A stretch of 64,000 nt of DNA from positions 3,485,086 through 3,549,085 of the forward strand of contig NC_029527.1 of NCBI RefSeq assembly GCF_001577835.2, read 5' to 3'. The stretch comes from Coturnix japonica (taxonomy: Eukaryota > Chordata > Aves > Galliformes > Phasianidae). Shown here piece after piece: positions 12,701-37,622 of this stretch; position 1 is the first letter of the stretch, and each line of letters begins with the position of its first letter. The notes below the pieces were generated by a model. It did no database searches. It was given only the letters and a program-made list of their open reading frames with translations, and was not told the DNA's origin. Both the position numbers and the translations under genes were made by a program.

Positions 12701-15700
12701 GTAAGCAGTGATGGGGCTGCTTACAGATGGGCTGCAATGCTGATGTGGTATGAAGTGGTTTGAAGAAGGTGTTTGAGAACGTACTTGAAGAATAGCTTTT
12801 ATCTGCTGTTCTCAGAATTGCTGGCTTCAATCTTGATAACAAATGCTATTCTCCTGTCCACTGGAGGAAATTATTGTAGCTCTGTGAGAAGTGTTGATGG
12901 CACCCATGAACACAATATAACCTAAAGTTACCTTTCCATAACCAAAAGTAAACAATATTAAAGATATTTGTTCCATCCTTGGATCATAAAGTAATGAAAT
13001 TCAAAAACAAATTGTGATTACTTAATGACACTTCTTTGTATAATTTTTATCTACAATTACTTCAAGCCTTAAGAAATGTTCCTGGTTCTGTACTTTTGAT
13101 TGTTTTCTTCTCCCAGCAAAAAGGGAAGTTCACATTATTATTATTATTTTTTGTAGGTGCCAAAAAGATTCAATTATAACCACAAGTATCTTTTAGCCAT
13201 GTTTGACCCAGTTGATGTGGCTGCTGCCAGTAAGGAGTCCTTTGCAAAATCCAAGAGTAGGTGGCTGTCACCAGATGGATTTGTATTTCTTGGATATAAG
13301 AGCAGCATTGAAAGCAACCGGCACCCTCTTACGCCTCACGAAGCACGTGTGGAGGAGTTACGAGAGGTAACGGAGTACTTAAATGAAACAAGAGAATAGA
13401 AGCATTTTAGCAGACTTGAAAGAGGATGACTGTGTTAGTGTTTGGAGTTCTCTCTTGTGGGGTCCGAGGATCTGTCTGTGTTTGCAATTGGTGTAGATCA
13501 GAGCCCAGCTCACCCAGACCTTCCTGTATTTTTCCAGATTCCCCACTAGTTATTTTTCCTCCATCTTTTATTTGTGGTTTGTAGTTCCAGTTTTACTAGA
13601 GGTTTTCTATCAGTTTCTTGCTGTTCTGTGTCCTCCCTTTCTGTTTATTCTTTACTATTTAATTTTTTTTTTCTTTAACTATTCAAGAGTAACAGAAGCA
13701 AGAGTGTACAGTATTATTTCTGTTGCCTTTTGCTGAAGATAGCAGCGAGGAGGAGAGCTTAGCAGTACAGGATGAAGAACTTGACAAGCTGAAAAAGGGG
13801 CAGCAAAAGGGATAGCATTGTACTTAAAGGGGTTCAAATTAAATTTAGAAATGGCAGGAGAATGCCAACATGGAGTCAACGCTGTCACGAGGCAGATGGA
13901 GGTGGGACAAACGGCACATTGACTTCGAGCTCTACAAGAAGCCACCTGAACTCCCTGTGGCAACAGCCTCACTGACAGGTAAGGTGTTGTTAATTAGCTA
14001 CTAACAAGGCTTTTAACTTGATGCTGTGATATACAGTCCTGAAGCTTGCTCAGCTCTGCCATCAAGGGAAGGGAATGTAAATGTGAAGAGGTTTATCATA
14101 CAAAGCATTAGAGGATGTAAGAAAGACCTTGACCTTGCTTCAGTTTTACCCTCCACTTCCTTAACTTCTTAGCTTTAGTTTCTTTGTGTGCAGTATGACA
14201 GGAAGGCATAGAGCCTTGGCTTACTCTTCTGTAAAGCTATCCCTGCCGGCTGCCTGTTCTTACTTTGTGTGGACTGGTAACAATCAATCAGCTTTTGTTG
14301 CTAGGAGGTCAGACTGCAAGTAATACCAGCAAATGAATTCAGAAGGGGCCCAAGATGAGCAGTTAAATCCATGTGCTGTTATCACAGCAGCCAATAATGT
14401 GTGCCTTGGTGAGGTGGTCAGTGAATTGCGAGACATGTGAGTAGTGCAGCTCTTCTCCGTTGCTTCACACAGAGAAATGCTGCTGGAATTCAACAGGATG
14501 AATTTATGTATTCATGGAATCTACAGGACTAAGAATTGCCTTTGCTGTGAGGCACCAGCCATTATTGTAGTACCAATATGATTTGTTTGCTTCGCTTCTT
14601 TATGGGAAAGGATGTTTGCTGCCATAGCAGACTTTTAGCATCCCTTTTCCAAGTCAAAATCTTATCATTCCCATTTAAAACCATCTGCTCTTTTTGTCTT
14701 TGTTTTTTTTCTCTCTTCAATCTGTTTTGGCCATGTGAATATAATGCTCATTTTGTGCAAAATGCAGTTGGTAATATCGAGCTGAAAGTTCACTATTGCT
14801 CCACAGCAGCTGAGTTGCACACAGATGGGCCAGGAGCCAGTTCTCAAGTACAGAAGCCCCAAGGACTTCGGAAAGATGAGCCTCTGAAATTCTCACTCAG
14901 GAAGCCAGGAGTAGTTTTGAAGGTAAGGGTTAAATAACTAACTGCTGTCCCTGGGTACTGATCTTGGCACCCACCTTTGTACAGCAACGCCAGTCTTGTA
15001 CTTCATGGCAAGCAGATAATGACACTTAATGGAGCACAACACTTTCTGAAGTAAAAATATGTGGTAAATTGATGCTCAAGTTTATGAAAGTCTTAACAGA
15101 AATCAAACTGCACAACATTATTGGTAGTATTTATTATTTATTTCCTTGCTTTGGGTGTTCAGACACACACAGAGGAGTATGGGTGAGGATTTCAGTTAAC
15201 TCACTTGCCTGTCGGTGTGCAAGGGGAGAGAAAGGAAGAGTGATTTTTGGCCAGCTGTCTTAGCAGCTTTAAAAGGGATTGAATTGTCCCCTATTGAAAT
15301 CTGGGGCTTGTTGGTGCCGAAATCACAGCAGACACCTCAGTTTTGGAAGACAAAAGGATCTGTGCTCATTAATATGGAAAGCTGCATGGGTGGCCTGCAT
15401 CCAACAGTCCTTTTGTTGGCTGAAGAACAGTCAGTGCTTGCGTGTAAATGAGTGACCCAAACACAGCTTGCTTTTAAAGCTGATTTTGATCTAGGGGAAT
15501 GAAATGCTCTGGCTGTAAATGCTCTAGAAAAACAAATACAGGAATGATGAAAATGCTAATTACAAAGGCAGAGATGAGGCTTGTGAGCCTACACCCTCTT
15601 CCCACCCTCTCCCCCCTTTTTAAGGTAATATTCTGCATGGCAGTTTTTGTATGAAATGGATGTTTAGCAGCAAAATGCCTGTCCTTAGTTTAGTGTCAGG

Positions 15701-16270
15701 CTTTGAAATTAATGCCACTTCATGCTCTGCTTTCTGGTTTGATTTGGCTCCTCAAACTATTAAACTTGTCCATCTTGGACTCTGCTTGTTTTCTGTACTT
15801 TTAATACATGGCCTTTTTTTTCAGTTGGATTTCACGTAAGTAATATTAACTTACTTATTATATACTGAATTACTTGCACTTTTTGATGTTCTACTTGACT
15901 ATCAGTCATCACTTAACTTGGGCTACAGCAATCTCTTAAATGTATTTCAAGGCTTCCTGCTGAAGATATTTATGCCTTGTGTTGCAAACTTGTTGCCTCA
16001 TTTATGAGTCTGCAGCACCTACCCAGTAGTCTGCTTTGTGAGAAACAAGATGGAGGTAGAGGGCAAGAAGGAAGAGGAGAGAGGCTTTCCATAACAAAGT
16101 GTGTCTTCTTGTCCTAGCCTATCCCAGCCCCATCAGCGTTGGGCTCTCAGAACAGCTCAGATGTCCTGCCAGGAAAGAAAAGTGTCTGTAGTAGCTTTGT
16201 ACCAGGCCTGCAAGAGAACCACAGCCGGAAGTGGGAGGACGACTTTATCCCATCACAGCAGAGAGCATGA
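586..16270 (+). CDS. CFAP92: CFAP92 (KIAA1257/FAP92 family) flagellar-associated protein, 16 coding exons
   Basis: Sixteen exons with GT-AG borders join in one unbroken frame of 3,366 nt, giving 1,121 residues. The start is the first ATG after an in-frame stop at 553-555 and has a G at +4. Residues about 84-188 (KRCYHIEIFLLPDD onward) look like the N-terminal domain of this family, probably Pfam DUF4550. Residues about 210-340 are a poorly ordered Ser/Thr/Lys-rich linker. Exon 9 alone encodes residues 400-691, the conserved core (CKYKFHDFPAHQTHGQIHGT). A Lys/Trp-rich stretch (YVQWKKERDKKSFKR) lies near 845. No signal peptide or membrane segment is seen. Family members are known from flagellar proteomes and the biochemical role is not established. 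The name rests on remembered similarity and on the tail-to-tail ACAD9 neighbour, as in human. Exon structure is firm; the name is somewhat less so. Confidence 0.86.
1514..1698 (+). CDS. CFAP92: CFAP92 coding exon 2
   Basis: Acceptor ttttctccag, donor gtaaag. Encodes residues 59-120, including CYHIEIFLLPDDLEPRKMD. Phase 1 in, phase 0 out. Confidence 0.88.
2072..2095. repeat. Poly(T) run of 24
   Basis: Uninterrupted T run in CFAP92 intron 2. No target-site duplication or element body seen around it. Confidence 0.9.
2971..3175 (+). CDS. CFAP92: CFAP92 coding exon 3
   Basis: Acceptor ttttaatag, donor gtaagt. Encodes residues 121-188, TITPWLEDDQIWISWNH onward, continuing the N-terminal domain. 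Confidence 0.88.
3310..3486 (-). mobile_element. CR1 LINE 3'-end fragment
   Basis: Reverse-oriented CR1. Read on the minus strand it encodes the familiar reverse-transcriptase tail pattern HWNRLPREVIDTPSLDAF, followed by the CR1 3' tail. It is severely 5'-truncated, as is usual for CR1, and lies in CFAP92 intron 3, ending about 40 bases before the exon 4 acceptor. Confidence 0.85.
3528..3659 (+). CDS. CFAP92: CFAP92 coding exon 4
   Basis: Acceptor ctcctgatag, donor gtacag, phase 1 at both ends. Encodes DEVEHTVLLQRKLFEG and a Lys-rich tail. A CR1 fragment ends about 40 bases before it, so the polypyrimidine tract sits at the repeat's edge. Confidence 0.83.
4356..4434 (+). CDS. CFAP92: CFAP92 coding exon 5
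   Basis: Acceptor gcttccacag, donor gtaatg. Short acidic, Ser-rich exon (TDESGLGTSSDD). Phase 1 in, phase 2 out. Confidence 0.82.
4897..5042 (+). CDS. CFAP92: CFAP92 coding exon 6
   Basis: The acceptor is a weak one (tgatatttgcaag) behind a TTTG-rich tract; donor gtaagt. Encodes DGCEGEAQLLKQKAVAD onward. Only this acceptor keeps the frame from exon 5. Confidence 0.78.
6201..6290 (+). CDS. CFAP92: CFAP92 coding exon 7
   Basis: Acceptor ccatccacag, donor gtatta. 90 nt, phase 1 in and out, so it could be skipped without shifting the frame. Encodes GRGSGAKKDMDTTGADV. Confidence 0.8.
6954..7138 (+). CDS. CFAP92: CFAP92 coding exon 8
   Basis: Acceptor ttttttaaag, donor gtaatg. Encodes EDSVISRLEENSPVLLDAY onward and ends PVPIEELQ, phase 0 out. 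Confidence 0.88.
7139..8136 (+). other. CFAP92 intron 8
   Basis: AT-rich intron of about 1 kb. Open frames on the minus strand show no recognisable domain. No repeat family or RNA gene seen. Confidence 0.6.
8137..9014 (+). CDS. CFAP92: CFAP92 coding exon 9 (large core exon)
   Basis: Unusually long for an internal vertebrate exon (878 nt), open throughout. Acceptor ttatttttatag, donor gtaaga. Encodes residues 400-691, beginning RMCVPTYCKYKFHDFPAH and including VYFKDVNVFLTGRM. This is the most conserved-looking part of the protein. Confidence 0.92.
9548..9742 (+). CDS. CFAP92: CFAP92 coding exon 10
   Basis: Acceptor tctgttacag, donor gtatga. Encodes TYRHEDKRLEILYNSQLSF onward; phase 2 in and out. 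Confidence 0.88.
9743..10860 (+). other. CFAP92 intron 10
   Basis: About 1.1 kb of intron with no recognisable exon, repeat or RNA gene. Confidence 0.6.
10861..11152 (+). CDS. CFAP92: CFAP92 coding exon 11
   Basis: Acceptor tgtttgtag, donor gtgagt. Encodes SKRLRDVIQGDLLPSAEMI onward and a basic segment YVQWKKERDKKSFKRN. Confidence 0.88.
11153..12265 (+). other. CFAP92 intron 11
   Basis: About 1.1 kb of intron without any recognisable element. Confidence 0.6.
12266..12430 (+). CDS. CFAP92: CFAP92 coding exon 12
   Basis: Acceptor ctccttgcag, donor gtaaac; 165 nt, phase 0 at both ends. Encodes ANIDAVSQLKGKMEKQKF onward. Confidence 0.88.
12696..12729. repeat. Perfect 13-bp inverted repeat with 8-nt loop
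   Basis: Arms 12696-12708 (CATCTGTAAGCAG) and 12717-12729 (CTGCTTACAGATG) are exact reverse complements around the loop tgatgggg. It lies in CFAP92 intron 12. It is shorter than a typical microRNA precursor stem. Function unknown. Confidence 0.8.
13157..13366 (+). CDS. CFAP92: CFAP92 coding exon 13
   Basis: Acceptor ttttttgtag, donor gtaacg; 210 nt, phase 0 at both ends. Encodes VPKRFNYNHKYLLAMFDP onward. Confidence 0.88.
13858..13978 (+). CDS. CFAP92: CFAP92 coding exon 14
   Basis: Acceptor aaatggcag (weak tract), donor gtaagg. Encodes ENANMESTLSRGRWRWDKR onward; phase 0 in, phase 1 out. Confidence 0.82.
14768..14922 (+). CDS. CFAP92: CFAP92 coding exon 15
   Basis: Acceptor gcaaaatgcag, donor gtaagg. 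Encodes GNIELKVHYCSTAAELH onward. Phase 1 in, phase 0 out. Confidence 0.8.
16118..16270 (+). CDS. CFAP92: CFAP92 last coding exon 16
   Basis: Acceptor tcttgtcctag. Encodes PIPAPSALGSQNSSDVLPGK, a tail with FVPGLQENHSRKWEDDFIP, then TGA at 16268-16270. A possible donor follows the stop at 16304/16305, so the 3' UTR might be spliced. Confidence 0.78.
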   Translation, partial: PIPAPSALGSQNSSDVLPGKKSVCSSFVPGLQENHSRKWEDDFIPSQQRA

Positions 16271-17264
16271 GAAGGTTGAAAGACTCAAAGTTGGAGATTT
16301 CAAGGTAACCTAATGGCTGGAAATAACTCCCAAAAGTATTTGTATCGGATGCATCAGGAGTTACAGTGTGCAGGTGTTGTAATAATGAATTACAGTACAA
16401 TTAGAGGCAGTGGCACTTCAGCTGTATGTTTCATCTTATGTTGAAGGATTTAATCTGCTGCCTTTCTGATGCAAGAAATACACAAATTATGCTGTTACTG
16501 CAGAACAGTTTTACCTTTACAGTTTTCTTCAGATTCCTTTAAATGTCCTGATGTTTGAACTTCCTAAACTGCATCATGAGACACCACATCTAGCAGCAGA
16601 AAGAAACTTTAAGTTCCCATCTCACCTGCAGTATGGAACATGAAGTGGCTCAACAGAAGTCATGTTTCTTATTGCGGGAGTTGGCTTCTGCTCTTAATTT
16701 CACAATCAAACAGTCAGAGCTACTGATGTTTCATTTCCTTGTTCAGTCTGTGCAGAACTGTACTCTTCCAGACTGCCTCAATTGCCCTAAGTCATGCTTA
16801 ACGAGATCAGATTTCGGCCTGTTCCATTTGTGAAATGATTCATTAGCTGTTATGTCTAACCTGATGTTCCAGCTGGTTGAACTGTCAACTTAAAAGTTGA
16901 GTAACAAGAATGAAGACGTGGTCATCGCAAGGTCATTTAAGACAGTAGCAATTAGTAAACCTCTTAATATTATGTTGTTGCAATTATTCTTTCAGAAAGT
17001 TGTGCATCAAGGAGATGCAGCTTAATCTCACAGGACTTCTTTTCTCATTCCAGTTTACTTGTCTCTAAGCAATCAGTTTACAAGAGTGACCAAGCAGCGA
17101 GCAGACACACTGCCACCTGTACACAACAGGAAGACCCTCTGCAGCATGATAGTCTGGATACAGGTAACTCTGGTAACTCAGCTGGTACCAGAGAACATGC
17201 CACAGGACAGAACTGCTGAGCTGAGGGGTAACTGAATTATACTTGGGGTTACCAAGAGAATAAA
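16271..17264 (+). other. CFAP92: Probable CFAP92 3' UTR ending at an AATAAA signal
   Basis: Non-coding sequence after the stop codon. The first clear AATAAA on this strand is at 17259-17264. The UTR could instead be spliced from a donor at 16304/16305. Confidence 0.45.
17259..17264 (+). terminator. Candidate CFAP92 polyadenylation signal AATAAA
   Basis: Canonical hexamer about 1 kb after the CFAP92 stop and 250 bases before the opposing ACAD9 signal. The two transcripts need not overlap. Confidence 0.45.
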
Positions 17265-17513
17265 AGTAAAATGTGTCACTTGTCACCAGATCTGAATAAT
17301 GTTCATGAAATATCTGTTGTCTGTGACATCAACACGCCTGGATAAGGCAAGGACAATTGTGGTGGGCCCTACTGACTGCAGTGCTTCAAACAAGATCATC
17401 TCCTGAGGCGCCTTCCCAAACTGAAGGGTCCTGATCGCAAATGGTGGATTTCAGCTTAAAGAACCACATCCTCTTCCTGGGAAAACACAACTCAGTCTGA
17501 ATCTCAATTGATT

Positions 17514-17519
17514 TTTATT
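17514..17519 (-). terminator. Candidate ACAD9 polyadenylation signal
   Basis: TTTATT on the plus strand (AATAAA on minus), about 230 bases after the ACAD9 stop. It is the first canonical hexamer downstream of the gene. Confidence 0.6.
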
Positions 17520-17748
17520 TGGCATCAAAGGTAATGGACGTATATCTAAAAATATAACTTGAAGAGGATATCAATTTCTTTCTTTATCCTCTTTATATGA
17601 AGTTGGTTTTAGTCCTATTTTACACAGATACAGCTAATTACAACTTGTAAACTCATGAAAGTTATTTTTTAAGGTGTCAAACACCGAACTGCAGAAAAAT
17701 AGTTGCTGTTCATGTTACATTCATCAAGGTTAGCCGTCAATGAAGTAA

Positions 17749-33679
<15,931 letters not shown>

Positions 33680-33800
33680 GGCAGCACGGACCGAACCGGG
33701 GCGGCTGTGAGTGAACGGGGCGGAACCGGCCTGACCCGGAAGGCGCTGAGACGCAACGAGAACGAGGGGCGGGACCTGCTGTGTCACACCGCCATCTAAT

Positions 33801-36800
33801 GCCGGCTCCCAGGCTGCTGTTCATCGCACCGCCTTCCTATAAGGGCCGCCCCGCTGCCAGCTGTACAGTGACCGCGCAGCGATGTCAATTTCAGCCTATT
33901 CCACATAGAACTGCTCTCATAAGAAGGAATTAATACAACAGATATTTGGATCAGCAAACGACTATCATAACGTTACCCTACAGCTGGTTCGTTTGTTCTT
34001 TTTCCCTTTTTATTCTATCTTTCAGTAACTGCTTAACAACTGCTATTCAATCATATAACTCATCGAGGGATGCGTACTTTACTCACTGAAGAAGAATCAC
34101 TCCTGACTCTGAATATGTTAAAGAAAGTTGGTTTACAATTCAAATCCTGTGAAAGGTGAGAGCAGAATCTGGTGTTCCCACTTCTGTTCCCAGTGAATTG
34201 CTGTGGAAGCAATGTCACACTGGAAACACAGACATGAACAGTGGCATTGTAATGTGTTTGTCCAGGTAATCCTGCATCCTGAATATTGGACTGTGGCTAC
34301 CATAAGTACCTGAGGAAAAGAAGTAAATGCACAGCGTTAGTGGAAGGGATTGCCCACGTCTTACAGGCAAATCAACAATTAACTCTATCAATCCTCATTC
34401 TAGAAGCTCTACATTATCTCAGCGCTTTACTTTCTAAAGTATTCTAATACAAACAAGGAACAACTTATGCGATGTATTCATTAAAAGGGTTTCACCAACT
34501 TAATTTGCTCTGTTGTTGGGGAAGAAATAGTAGCCAGTAAAGTGAAAGTAATAATGGATGAAGAGCATTTGGTGACCTTATGGAGGAGGTGGATGCTCAC
34601 AGGAGTCCTGTCAAGGTCAGGCATTCAGCACAAGTCACGCTCCTCTGCTCCTTTCTCCTGCCCCCCCAGTGCAGCATTCCTTTCCTACTGGCACAAACGG
34701 TACCATGCTCTCATCTCCTGCTCCCTTGCCTGACCTACAGCACAGCTGTGCCAGGCACATGGGGAAACTGTGAGGGACAGGGACTGCTGGTTTGTATGGC
34801 TGCAGGAAGGACAGGTCAGTCCAACAATCATGTGCATAGGAAGGGCTGCACGTCTTTAGCACTGCTGGATCCAAATACATTGCAAATCCATGTCTGAAAG
34901 TCGAATAAAAACAATTTCACAGTGCTAATTATGAAATGAATTTCCAGCCGTGAGTAACTGTGATACCATTGCTGAATAACGTAACCTCCTAACTCAGAGC
35001 ACTCGCACAGCACTTTCACTTTCTATTCCCCTTGGCCAAAGAAAGAAGAAAAAGAGAAAAAAAAAGTCCCATTTCTTTGCCAAACACCTGTTAATCTTTT
35101 ATTTTGTAGCAGAAATGAGAAGTTGTAAAGACAAAGTATTTTCCACTGTGCATGCATGACATTTAATTTCAGTCAGTAAGAATTTACCCCGTTCATCTTA
35201 TTAAAGGTGTGTTGTTTTTCCTCGCTCATTATACGTCTCTATTTATATCTCTCTGTTTTTCTGCGAAGAAATAAATGAAAACAGAAGCACTGTATGTCAT
35301 TTTACTACAGAGCTGATAACCTGTGTGCTCGTGTGATTTATTTGAGCTGCCTCTGTCTTGCCAACCATGATGCTATTTCACACCTCAGTTATTACAAACT
35401 GCTAAGTAAAGAGGATATTTTCCACAACATTTTATCATAGAAATAAGCATTTCTGCATCACACTGTATTCTTCTCTTGGAATTTTACATCAACAGAACAT
35501 AGCAGCAGCAATCACTAAGAGGCCAGTAAGTCAGCTGGAGATGCAGTGTGCTCCCTTTTGAAACAGGTGTGTGTAATACAGCCATAGCACTACTCCAGAT
35601 TTACTGTTGCATTCCACTGTAAGTACACTGTTCATCTGCTTCAAACATGTACATCAGTGCCCATAGCATTTATCGCACAATCCTAACAGCATCGTAATTC
35701 GGCCAGTTGTTTTCATACTTGCAGAAAAACTCACTAGCACGAAAATGAATGTACTGACATACACACACAAACACCTGAAGGAGACAAACACGACACAGTT
35801 TTGAGGACAAGTTTTCAAACCTTAGACTTCTGTGTTTCCTGGTTACATCTCGTAACAGAAAACCTTGGCCTCTTCCTTAGCATTAGGGTTAAGCTGCCTA
35901 TCCCCAGTATGAAGGCAAAAGCTTCCTGTCTGAAGGCATTTCTCATCAGGTAGGCACACACAGTTTTATCACAGCTTTAGGAATGCAGTTCCAATAAGAC
36001 GCGCACCTTGAACAAACAAGGATATTAAAATAATTTTAAAACCTTCAATAACGGAGCATTAGACCATCATATGCTTAACCTACGTTTATTTTTTAAGTGG
36101 TTGCTGAGCATTATTGCAGCTGGTGCAAATCTGTCACGCAGATGGCAATTGGCACTGATGTTTTCTTTGGCTGTTTGTTTTTCTGCAGTTACACCAGATT
36201 ATAGGTGCTTTCATTATAGTTTCAGTTTAGTTAAGAAAGCATTTAGAGAGATGTAGTTCAGGTCCTACTTTTAAGATGGAACAATTAAAAAACACAGATT
36301 ATTTGTAATAGCAATATTTCTATTTCTGAATTCTCTCAAATTAGAGAATTCAGACTATTTGGCTTCTCCAAAGGCAGAGATATACCGAAGTTCTTAAAAT
36401 CACAGTTTCTAAAGTAGGCAAAGAAGAACCAATGAAGAACAGCACTGTAAATTCTTCTATTTCCAGTAACAGAACGTTTGTATAACATCAGCTGTACTCT
36501 AATGTGTCACACAGCTCCAAGAGATAACACACTGGTAGTATGTAGTGATAGATAGTGATAGTAATAGATTACTTACCCATAAAAAAATCACTGATCAAGA
36601 TGTACTTTCTAAAAAAACAGCCATTCAGAAATAGGTCCTCGCTGACTATTCCTTCAGAACAATTCAAGAATCTCCTAAAATTCATTGTAAAAAAACCCAA
36701 AGCAATGCAACGCTTAAATTGACAGCTAAGCATGAGTTTTAACTGAGACATTAGATGCACTGCAATTCTTTTGAAGCATAGGAAATGAATAAACATAAAA

Positions 36801-37610
36801 ACAATTGAACGTGCTAAAGTTTATCATCTAAGTAACTGCAAAAGTACAACATTAAGTATTGTGAAGGATACGTGAGGCAAATATGCCTCCTTAGTGGTGT
36901 AAATGCCATGGTGTACATTGAGGCACAGCAAACAAGCACAACAGGTACAAATACAGGTACAAGTAGATAGAACTTACCTCATTACATCACTTACTGAAAT
37001 ACAATGTTCTCTGCCAGCGGGTGCACAGAAGCAATGAATGATCTCTATATTTGACCTCAAGATTGTAGGTTACAGTTACGAAATGAAGGACACACCCCTG
37101 GGAAGGACAAACTTGAAACACGAATCAGGGCTATGCAATCATTCGACTCATGATCTGAATCATGGACTCCTATGGAAATGTGATCGCCAAAAGGTTAACG
37201 GGATCAGTCCAACATGCTGGACCGTTCACGCTTAAGAAACTTCAACATTTGGTTATTATTTTTTCACAGTTAGAGTACTTCTAAAAATATTACACAAGAA
37301 CCTTTTCAGTGTTGCCTGCAGATCTGGGTGTTTTCTTTATTGCCCCGTATTTTACTTTGGGACTAAATATATTCACAGTACCACCAAAAACACCTAAGGC
37401 CTACTGAGAAGCGGCCACACTCTTCACAGCACCAGCCATCATTTCCAACAGCTTATCTTGAATTTGAAATGAAGACAGAAACCACTGAAGAGAGAAGCAG
37501 AATTCAAATTAACTCAGCGGGGCCAGGACAGCACCTGAAGGAACTTCCTACATTTCATATCTGAACAATTAAAGTTCTTGGATTACACAAGATGAGAAAC
37601 AAAGAGTTTT
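33801..37610. other. Intergenic region between ACAD9 and IQSEC1
   Basis: 3.8 kb, AT-rich. Open frames are all short and show no recognisable domain. It holds one perfect inverted repeat (36325-36354) and AT-rich runs. No gene, RNA gene or repeat family recognised. Its right edge depends on where the IQSEC1 3' UTR ends. Confidence 0.5.
36325..36354. repeat. Perfect 12-bp inverted repeat with 6-nt loop
   Basis: Arms 36325-36336 (TCTGAATTCTCT) and 36343-36354 (AGAGAATTCAGA) are exact reverse complements around caaatt. AT-rich, intergenic. Function unknown. Confidence 0.8.
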
Positions 37611-37616
37611 AAATGA

Positions 37617-37622
37617 TTTATT
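37617..37622 (-). terminator. Candidate distal IQSEC1 polyadenylation signal
   Basis: TTTATT on plus (AATAAA on minus), in line with a long 3' UTR for the short-tail IQSEC1 transcript. Other copies exist further left (for example 37336-37341), so the choice is uncertain. Confidence 0.35.

Noticed and set aside
12498-12842. 114-residue minus-strand open frame in CFAP92 intron 12
   Set aside because: No domain, no matching exon borders and no similarity that I recognise; it spans the inverted repeat.
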